Positions 57,986 to 64,000 of a stretch of 64,000 nt of DNA are shown here, piece by piece (position 1 is the stretch's first letter; each line of letters opens with the position of its first letter). The notes beneath the pieces were generated by a model. It saw nothing but the letters and a program-made list of their open reading frames with translations, was not told the origin of the DNA and did not search any database. A program made the translations under genes and the position numbers. Origin of the DNA: a virus; IMG/VR virus record IMGVR_UViG_3300032246_000761, positions 1-64,000 of that record. The stretch is one strand, 5' to 3'.

Positions 57986-58566
57986 AAAACTACAAAACAA
58001 ATTATGGAAAAGTAATTGCAGGTATTGATACAGATGATAATGACAAATATTTTTCTATTACAGTTAGTCCTTATGAGCCAAATTTTGAAGATAATTTAGA
58101 AGAAGGAATAAAAGAAGTCGTATTTGCTTTCTTGAATAAAAATTATATGACTATTAATAGTTGCGAAGGACACGATTCTGGATGGGATAGTCCTTATATA
58201 ACTTTGGCCTTTGTAGAAGAAAATGAAAGAAAAGATATAATAAAAAAAATAGAAAAAATACCTTTTATTACATTTGAATTAAAAAAATATATTTTTAATA
58301 TTAAATTTGTAGAAAAAAATAATAAAAAATTTAAAATAATAGATGAAAGTGAATATGACGTTAAATTAGAAGCGCAATCCGTTAACAATTTATATTTTAA
58401 AAAATATAAAAATTATTGTTATTTAGAAATAGTATTTTTTAAATATAGTGATAATTTGTTTCAAAGATATTTTATGCTTTTTATGAAACGATTGTTTTTT
58501 AAAATTATTAAAAATAAACTAATAAGTATAATAAAAAGTAAAGAATTTTCTGTTTATGACAAATAA
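57982..58566 (+). CDS. unknown protein, 194 aa
   Basis: The N-terminal 100 residues show a compact alpha/beta pattern with TINSCEGHDSGWDSPYITLA; the Cys/His pair there may bind metal. The C-terminal half is very basic with Phe/Tyr/Lys-rich helices and may contact membrane or nucleic acid. No family recognised. Base composition is even more AT-rich than its neighbours. Confidence 0.45.
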   Translation: MKNYKTNYGKVIAGIDTDDNDKYFSITVSPYEPNFEDNLEEGIKEVVFAFLNKNYMTINSCEGHDSGWDSPYITLAFVEENERKDIIKKIEKIPFITFELKKYIFNIKFVEKNNKKFKIIDESEYDVKLEAQSVNNLYFKKYKNYCYLEIVFFKYSDNLFQRYFMLFMKRLFFKIIKNKLISIIKSKEFSVYDK

Positions 58567-59149
58567 TATGAATGAAGGATTAAATTATAGTTGGCCTACA
58601 CCAATATTAAAAGATACTATCACTGATAAAAGTATATTAGATAATGTTGTCAATCATATCTTATCTAATTACAATTCTGAAGATTTAAAAATTTCATTAA
58701 GTATTAAAGATCAAAATCTATTTGATGATAAACAATTTGATACTTTTAAAGAAAAGATTGTTATACCTTCTTTCCAAAAATACATAGAATTACAAAATTT
58801 TAATATTAATCTATCTCAAAAAGAATTTCATTTGAAGGCATGGATAACAGGTAACAAGTCATCTTATTTTGTTCCAAAGCATAATCATTCTGGCGCTCAT
58901 TTGTGTGCTGTATTTTATTTGCTTTGCGAAGAACAAAATCAAGGTGGCGCATTAGCAATACATGACCCTAGACATAATGCAAATAGAGGATATACTTCTG
59001 AGTTTAATGAATGGTTTAAAGCTATAAGATTTTTTCCTAAATCAGGCGACATAGTTGTATTTCCAAGCTTTGCGTATCATAGTGTAGAAACTTTTTTTGG
59101 AAAAATGAGATTGGCTGTGCCTGTAGATTTATTTTTAAAAGATGATTAA
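58556..59149 (+). CDS. 2OG-Fe(II) oxygenase-like protein (PF13759 type), paralogue A
   Basis: 197 residues (a second ATG at 58568 is an alternative start). KHNHSGAHLCAVFYL with H109/H111, GGALAIHDPR, and FPSFAYHSVETFFGK with H175 followed by R185 (MRLAVP) fit the putative 2OG-Fe(II) oxygenase family 5 that is frequent in marine T4-like phages. The iron site seems intact. Paralogue B is at 59645-60217. Confidence 0.72.
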   Translation: MTNNMNEGLNYSWPTPILKDTITDKSILDNVVNHILSNYNSEDLKISLSIKDQNLFDDKQFDTFKEKIVIPSFQKYIELQNFNINLSQKEFHLKAWITGNKSSYFVPKHNHSGAHLCAVFYLLCEEQNQGGALAIHDPRHNANRGYTSEFNEWFKAIRFFPKSGDIVVFPSFAYHSVETFFGKMRLAVPVDLFLKDD

Positions 59150-59648
59150 TATTGAACTACATAAATATAATTTTATTACAAAAGGATTTACAGTATTCCA
59201 AGGTAAAAAATATACTGATCTTGTAAATCTTGATACTATTGAATGGAATTTTCCTGGCACAGATAACGACTATCATCCTACTGGAGATACTAAACAATTA
59301 GATAAGGCTTTAATGGCCATACATTTTAATATTTCAAATGAGATAGTACAACCTATGTTTGGTCAACACATTATAGGAGATCGTCAAATGTGGGAAGGAA
59401 TTTATAACAAAGCAAGTAAATGGCATAATGATATAGAAGAATGTAATTTCTTTTTTATATTATATTTTTCGGAAATGAGAAAATATAAACAAGGAGAAAT
59501 TGAATTTAAAACAGATAAAGATAAGTGGACATTTTATCCAAGCGTGGGTTCATTAATATTGGTTAACAATGACACAAAATTTCAGCATAGAGCAGGTAAA
59601 ACGGATAAACAAAGAATACAAGCTTCTTTCTATTTTAATTATATATGA
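59142..59648 (+). CDS. 2OG-Fe(II) oxygenase
   Basis: 168 residues. H95-x-D97 in KWHNDIEE, H149 in FQHRAGKT and R158 in KQRIQASFYF give the complete iron and 2-oxoglutarate set. GSLILVNND is the strand before the distal His. Overlaps both neighbours by a few bases. Probably a protein hydroxylase. Confidence 0.75.
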   Translation: MINIELHKYNFITKGFTVFQGKKYTDLVNLDTIEWNFPGTDNDYHPTGDTKQLDKALMAIHFNISNEIVQPMFGQHIIGDRQMWEGIYNKASKWHNDIEECNFFFILYFSEMRKYKQGEIEFKTDKDKWTFYPSVGSLILVNNDTKFQHRAGKTDKQRIQASFYFNYI

Positions 59649-60217
59649 TAAACAAAGGTTTTAATAACTGCTGGCCAACACCTATACTAAAAGATTGTAT
59701 AAAAGATAAAAAATTATTAAATCTTATAGTTAGTTATATTCATTTAAATTACATTAATAAAGATATTACAGATAAAAATATACTTGAAGATACATTTTTT
59801 AATTCATTGGTTGATAATGAAATATTGCCTATATTTAATAAATATTTAAATTCTATTAATATAGAATTAACAGAAGAACAATATTTTTTAAGAGGAACCG
59901 TAATAGGTTCTAATATTATTAATACTGTACCCACTCACAATCAATATGATTCTCATATTACCGGTTTGTTTTATTTATTATCTGATGAGAAAGAAACTGG
60001 TGGCACTTTAACACTTAAAGACCCCAGATTTAATGCGGATAGAGGATATCATTTAAATAAAAAATTTAAAAATTGGTTTCAGACAAAAATTATAACTCCT
60101 CAAACAACAGATGTTATTATTTTTCCTAGTTTTGCGTATAATAATATTGATATATCTTATGGTAAAATAAAATTGATTATGCAAATCGAATTAACATTAT
60201 TAAAAGATTATGAATAA
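59645..60217 (+). CDS. 2OG oxygenase-like paralogue B with altered iron site
   Basis: 190 residues, clearly related to the protein at 58556: both start N-x-x-WPTPILKD and share GG-x-L, DPR-x-NA-x-RGY and FPSFAY. The iron ligands differ: HNH of paralogue A is HNQ here (98-100), the distal AYH is AYN (Asn166), and the Arg is replaced by Lys (about 176). It may be a catalytically dead partner or regulator of paralogue A. The frame itself is intact. Confidence 0.65.
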   Translation: MINKGFNNCWPTPILKDCIKDKKLLNLIVSYIHLNYINKDITDKNILEDTFFNSLVDNEILPIFNKYLNSINIELTEEQYFLRGTVIGSNIINTVPTHNQYDSHITGLFYLLSDEKETGGTLTLKDPRFNADRGYHLNKKFKNWFQTKIITPQTTDVIIFPSFAYNNIDISYGKIKLIMQIELTLLKDYE

Positions 60218-61136
60218 TATAAAAATATCTATAAATCCTAGTTACTTTTGTAATTTTAGATGCGACTTTTGTTATCTTACACCTGAACAATTAGGAGATC
60301 AAAAAAAAATACCACTTAAAATACTTGATCAGAGACTTAAAGAAATTAGTAAAATTAGAAAGATTGATTGGGTAGATTTGTATGGCGGTGAAATAGGTGC
60401 GTTAAAAAAAGATTATTTCTATGGATTAAAAGATGTTATAAGAAAATACTATAAAGACAAAATTAATATAATAACAAATCTTTCAATGCTACATGAAGGG
60501 TTTTTTCAATCAGATTTTTATTTGGGCGTAAGTTATGATTTTGAAGCTAGAGAAAAGTCTGATTTGGTTTACAATAATATGTTTCATAGTCCTGTACCAA
60601 TTGCTGTATTAATACTTGCTAGTCAAAAAGTATTAGAGATGAATGTAGATGATATGATACAAAAAATGAATTTATGTTCCAGTATAGAAAGTGTAGAGAT
60701 TAAACCATATTCTATAAATCAAGCCAATTCTCAAACAGTTACTCATAAAGATTTTGAATTATTTGTAAAAAAATGGATAGAAAGTCCTATTAAAAAAAGA
60801 TTTGATTTTATAAATGAAGGTAACATAATTAGAAGTTTAAAAAAAGAATATAACGCTTTTTCAAACAACCATGTTTATATAACACCTAATGGAAATTTTG
60901 CTGTATTGGAGTTTGATAAAAATGATAAAGAATATTTTTTAGAATTAAATTCAATTAAAGAATATGTAAAATGGGCTGAACAAGAACCTATCAACAATGT
61001 TTCAGATATATGTAGAAAGTGTAAATATTATGGCCATTGTTTAACGGAACATTATCGCTATGTAAAAGACTTGGATAATGGTTGTAATGGATATAAAGGA
61101 TTATTAGATTATTATGAAAAAAGAATGGAAAATTAG
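60210..61136 (+). CDS. radical SAM protein no. 5
   Basis: 308 residues. Cluster motif C14-x3-C18-x2-C21 (FCNFRCDFC), then DLYGGEIG as the GGE motif. The C-terminus has CRKCKYYGHC, then a later CNGYKG, a shortened SPASM/twitch-like site. Start overlaps the stop of paralogue B and its end overlaps the next gene. Probably a peptide- or protein-modifying enzyme like the others. Confidence 0.82.
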   Translation: MNNIKISINPSYFCNFRCDFCYLTPEQLGDQKKIPLKILDQRLKEISKIRKIDWVDLYGGEIGALKKDYFYGLKDVIRKYYKDKINIITNLSMLHEGFFQSDFYLGVSYDFEAREKSDLVYNNMFHSPVPIAVLILASQKVLEMNVDDMIQKMNLCSSIESVEIKPYSINQANSQTVTHKDFELFVKKWIESPIKKRFDFINEGNIIRSLKKEYNAFSNNHVYITPNGNFAVLEFDKNDKEYFLELNSIKEYVKWAEQEPINNVSDICRKCKYYGHCLTEHYRYVKDLDNGCNGYKGLLDYYEKRMEN

Positions 61137-61524
61137 ACAAGAATTATATCATAGAATGGTTACAGATCATGCTGATGATCTTAATAAAATACCAGTAGAA
61201 TTTTCTAATGATGTGGTTGAAAATGCTGTAAAATATTTTTATAGTAAAGATATGCCTTTTATATATCCTTCTAAAAGTTATGTAGTAGCTATATGTTATG
61301 CCTATTGGCTATCAAAAGATTTTGGTGAAGATTTTTATGAATTATTGAATGATAGTGATTTGTTGTATGGAAACGATCCTTATTTTAAGATTTATGATGA
61401 AGATATAAATACCTATGACAGTATATTAAATAAAATTATGCCTTTAAATGAAACCAAAGGTATCGTTCCTGATATAAAACAATATTACAAGAAAGAATTT
61501 TTAATAGATGAATCTCAATTTTGA
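61114..61524 (+). CDS. unknown protein, 136 aa
   Basis: Soluble, acidic, Tyr/Asp-rich, predicted helical, with one cysteine. Overlaps radical SAM no. 5 by 23 bases and the next oxygenase by 17, so it belongs to the island. Not recognised; it could be a substrate-recognition or partner protein. Confidence 0.5.
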   Translation: MKKEWKIRQELYHRMVTDHADDLNKIPVEFSNDVVENAVKYFYSKDMPFIYPSKSYVVAICYAYWLSKDFGEDFYELLNDSDLLYGNDPYFKIYDEDINTYDSILNKIMPLNETKGIVPDIKQYYKKEFLIDESQF

Positions 61525-62269
61525 TATTAAGTTTGACGTTTTTAAATTTCACGAAATAGGCTTTAATGTTGGATTATTACCTAATGATGTTGTTCAAGAA
61601 GCAAAATCTATAATTAAAAATACAAAATTTAAAAATTTTGTAGAAGTGAATGAAAAAAAGAAAATTGAAGATATAAATTTAAATAATCAATTTCCTGTTG
61701 CAGCTTCTTGGTCGCAAATGCCTTATGATACTTTAACAACTATAATGTCTCCAAACAATTCTACCGAATTAAAAGAAATATTTACTATTAATGATTTTCC
61801 ATATGAAGAAAGATTGAGAGAATTATATTGTTTTAATAACGCACCATTAGAAGTTAAAAATTTAGCAAATAAGGTGATTACAATGGATTTTTTTAAACCT
61901 TTAAGAGAGAGTTTTGTTAGAGAACAACATAAAAATACTTCCTGGTTAAGAACAATAAAATCATTTACATATGGTCTTTGGAATGGAACAGAAGATTTAC
62001 CTTGGCATAATGATACTGATGATTGCTGTAATATGATGTTATTAATATATTTCAACGATTATAATGAATGGAAACCAGAATGGAATGGCCAAATATGTTT
62101 TGGTAAAGAACAAGAAGATGGAAGTGTTAAAGAAATACATCAACATTATCCTACTGATGGTACGTTTGTTTGTATCAATAATTACAATCCTTTAATGAGA
62201 CATAAAACAATAGCAAACAACCATACTAAAAACAGATATACGTTTAATTTTAAATTTAAGTTTGAATAG
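61508..62269 (+). CDS. 2OG-Fe(II) oxygenase
   Basis: 253 residues. H167-x-D169 in PWHNDTDD, H232 in RHKTIA and R243 in NRYTFNFKF give a complete active site. The N-terminal 140 residues are an additional helical domain. Last enzyme of the island; a late promoter follows. Confidence 0.78.
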   Translation: MNLNFDIKFDVFKFHEIGFNVGLLPNDVVQEAKSIIKNTKFKNFVEVNEKKKIEDINLNNQFPVAASWSQMPYDTLTTIMSPNNSTELKEIFTINDFPYEERLRELYCFNNAPLEVKNLANKVITMDFFKPLRESFVREQHKNTSWLRTIKSFTYGLWNGTEDLPWHNDTDDCCNMMLLIYFNDYNEWKPEWNGQICFGKEQEDGSVKEIHQHYPTDGTFVCINNYNPLMRHKTIANNHTKNRYTFNFKFKFE

Positions 62270-62271
62270 TA

Positions 62272-62279
62272 TATAAATA
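62272..62279 (+). promoter_or_regulatory. T4-type late promoter TATAAATA
   Basis: Exact late box immediately after the island, 28 bases before the ATG at 62308. Confidence 0.65.
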
Positions 62280-62307
62280 ATAGTATAACAACATAAAGGT
62301 GAATGAT

Positions 62308-62520
62308 ATGACAATTAATATAAACGGTAAAGAATATGACGAAACTAAGTTTGACGACATATTAAAAAATTACATTATAGCTAGACAAGAAATACAAAAT
62401 AGTAGAATTAGAATAGTTATGGAACTTGAAAAAATTGATGTTCTTACAAACTATTATAATTCTAAAATTAATGAAGAATTAAAAAAATTAGAAGAACCAA
62501 AAGAAAATAATAAAGAATAA
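62308..62520 (+). CDS. small coiled-coil protein, 70 aa
   Basis: The ATG at 62308 has AAGGTG at a good distance; an in-frame GTG at 62299 overlaps that site and is less likely. The C-terminal 50 residues form a Leu/Lys/Glu coiled coil. It is driven by the late promoter and precedes a structural protein, so it may be a small tail component. Confidence 0.55.
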   Translation: MTININGKEYDETKFDDILKNYIIARQEIQNSRIRIVMELEKIDVLTNYYNSKINEELKKLEEPKENNKE

Positions 62521-62523
62521 AAA

Positions 62524-62871
62524 ATGGCAGGTATAGCAAACTTATCAATAGACGCTGGCGCTACATTTACAAGTGATGTATTGGTACAAAATGATGATGG
62601 TACGGCTTTTAACTTAGCGGGTTACACAGCTCAAGGCAAAATGTCAAAGGGGTATTCTGCTACTTACGATAGGGTATATTTTGATATTACTGTCTATGAA
62701 GCTGACGGAATTGTAACTATAAAATTGGATCCAGCTACAACAGCTCTATTGGAAGATGGACGTTGGGTGTATGATGTAGAGATAACTAATGTTGATGATA
62801 GTACAGTAACTCGTGTAGTTGAAGGTATTATTACTGTTTATCCTGGCGTAGTTTCTACTTACACTGTATAA
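62524..62871 (+). CDS. small beta-sandwich structural protein, 115 aa
   Basis: The start IANLSIDAGATFTSDVLVQN, then DGTAFNLAGYTAQGKMSKGY, is the pattern of small Ig-like proteins in phage tails and fibres (baseplate upper-protein type). Strand-rich throughout, no cysteine. Expressed from the late promoter at 62272. Its end overlaps the convergent glycosyltransferase gene by 13 bases. Confidence 0.65.
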   Translation: MAGIANLSIDAGATFTSDVLVQNDDGTAFNLAGYTAQGKMSKGYSATYDRVYFDITVYEADGIVTIKLDPATTALLEDGRWVYDVEITNVDDSTVTRVVEGIITVYPGVVSTYTV

Positions 62872-64000
62872 TTAAAAAATTTGTTTGTAGGTAATTTTAT
62901 TTCGGTATTGTTTTTTGAAAAATGATAATCTCCATCTGGGCCATTATCACAAAAAGGTCCTGAAATTAATCTAAAACCTAAATCTTCAACATACTTAATT
63001 ACTTCATCTCTTAAAGGTGCGCCTTTATTATATTCTACTATTTGTAATTCTAATATTAAATCTTTACAATGTTTTAAAGCTTCTTTAGATCCTTTTAAAA
63101 CATCCAGTTCAGCACCTTGTACATCTATTTTTATTAAATCTGGCATAGGTAGATTTCTTGAACTTATAATACTATCTAAAGTTTTAGTTTTATATAATTT
63201 TTTATTACTTTCATTATACAATCTATTAGATTCGGAACTAATTTGTTCGTTTTCTTTATAATAACTATTTCCACCAGGATGATAAGTGTTTTGATAAAAA
63301 TTAACTTCTTTATCTGTTCTATCACTTAGCACACCTATATGGTATTGTAAATTGTTTTCTTTATATAAAAATTCACATTCAGGCATTGCTTCAAAAACTA
63401 CATACTCAGCATTTGGCCATATTGTTTTAGCTTCACTTGTCCAATGTAAAACACAAGCGCCTATGTCATAAATTACTTTTGGTGATATGTTTAAGCTTTT
63501 TAAATAATCTACGTGTATTTGAGGTAGCAATCTTTTGGTTGATAAATCTTTCAATCTATCAGGTATATTAATTTCATTTTTTTTTATAGTTGGTGTATTA
63601 GATGTACTTTCTACTTTAAAAATTGTATTGCCTATATGTTCACAATGTACTGTTGTATCAGCAAATATTTGAAAACCTTTTGTTTTAACTTTTCTACAAA
63701 AATCAACATCTTCTGATATTGTGTTTTTATGATCTATTGCTGAGTGATAAACAAAATGAGGATAAGGTATTGATCTAAAAACATCTCCTTTAATTAATAC
63801 ACAGCCCATACCACATGCTACTAATTCCACTAATGGAATATCTTTTATTTTTTCAAATGGTATATTTGAACATCCGCCTTTTTCATTAGGTTCATAAACT
63901 TCTAATATATGTTCGTTTTGTTTTCTTTGTATATAAAGGCCAGATACCATATCTTTATTATGACTTAAAAGTTTTTTAAGTGTATCTGGTGTAAATGAAA
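62859..64000 (-). CDS. glycosyltransferase-FkbM methyltransferase fusion (5' end outside window)
   Basis: The reading frame stays open to the window edge beyond an internal ATG at 63950, so the start lies outside. The visible N-terminal part looks like the end of a family-2 glycosyltransferase (CGMGCVLIKGDVF, SEDVDFCRKVKTKGFQIFAD). From about 165 residues after that ATG an FkbM methyltransferase domain follows (VIYDIGACVLHW, LIKIDVQGAELDVLKGS). A two-domain enzyme of this kind would transfer a sugar and methylate a glycan, perhaps on the host surface or on virion glycans. Confidence 0.75.
   Translation of the reverse strand, partial: SFTPDTLKKLLSHNKDMVSGLYIQRKQNEHILEVYEPNEKGGCSNIPFEKIKDIPLVELVACGMGCVLIKGDVFRSIPYPHFVYHSAIDHKNTISEDVDFCRKVKTKGFQIFADTTVHCEHIGNTIFKVESTSNTPTIKKNEINIPDRLKDLSTKRLLPQIHVDYLKSLNISPKVIYDIGACVLHWTSEAKTIWPNAEYVVFEAMPECEFLYKENNLQYHIGVLSDRTDKEVNFYQNTYHPGGNSYYKENEQISSESNRLYNESNKKLYKTKTLDSIISSRNLPMPDLIKIDVQGAELDVLKGSKEALKHCKDLILELQIVEYNKGAPLRDEVIKYVEDLGFRLISGPFCDNGPDGDYHFSKNNTEIKLPTNKFFNYTV

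Noticed and set aside
1-64000. tRNA genes
   Set aside because: I looked for GGTTC-A/G-A T-loops with matching acceptor stems on both strands and found none apart from the tmRNA domain, which has a different T-loop.
1-64000. CRISPR arrays, transposases, integrase
   Set aside because: No regularly spaced repeats and no transposase or integrase motifs were seen.

Overview
The window reads as one continuous piece of an AT-rich, T4-like marine myovirus genome. Gene content is typical of that group: gp32, gp33, gp59, RNase H, T4-type lysozyme, the baseplate genes 4, 48, 53, 5, 25, 6, 8, 26/51 and 54, and late promoters with the TATAAATA box. The host is probably an alphaproteobacterium, perhaps SAR11. 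The best evidence is a circularly permuted two-piece tmRNA gene of alphaproteobacterial type at about 13.57-13.79 kb, plus the low GC and the compact overlapping genes. The host assignment is inference. No tRNA, integrase, transposase or CRISPR was seen.

Layout. 0-18.7 kb (+): a long run of small genes with replication and auxiliary functions: lipoproteins, glutaredoxin, RNase H, SprT-like protease, Bax-like glucosaminidase, T4-type lysozyme, peroxiredoxin, PD-(D/E)XK exonuclease, tmRNA, gp33, gp59, a secreted nuclease and gp32. 18.8-23.6 kb (-): tail genes (tape-measure candidate, holin-like protein, gp26 with a -1 frame gp51-like extension, gp54, an unknown, gp4). 23.6-28.2 kb (+): gp48, gp53, a gp27-like hub protein and gp5. 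The gp5 block (about 26.8-28.4 kb) differs in composition and is crowded with GGCC. 28.4-34.9 kb (mixed strands): A-type Fe-S carrier, two 2OG-Fe(II) oxygenases, a complete TonB-dependent receptor of BtuB-like type, a nuclease-like protein and small membrane proteins. 35.1-49.8 kb (+): two small basic proteins, gp25, gp6, the gp7- and gp10-position proteins, gp8 and a tail fibre. 49.8-62.3 kb (+): a tightly overlapping operon of five radical SAM proteins, five 2OG-oxygenase-like proteins, a cupin and several unknowns, built around a tail-like protein whose C-terminus is a (C-H-x-S/N)x3 repeat. 62.3-64 kb: a coiled-coil protein, a beta-sandwich structural protein, and on the minus strand a glycosyltransferase-FkbM methyltransferase that runs off the window.

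How it fits together. The most interesting region is the radical SAM/2OG oxygenase island next to the tail fibre. It looks like a phage-encoded post-translational modification (RiPP-like) system that could act on the Cys-His-rich end of a tail protein. The Fe-S carrier, glutaredoxin and the TonB-dependent receptor could support the metal demand of these enzymes; that link is inference. Gene expression shows two promoter classes: sigma70-like TTGACA-N17-TATAAT and T4-type late TATAAATA. In about ten cases the -10 or late box lies only 6-10 bases before the start codon, which predicts leaderless or nearly leaderless mRNAs.
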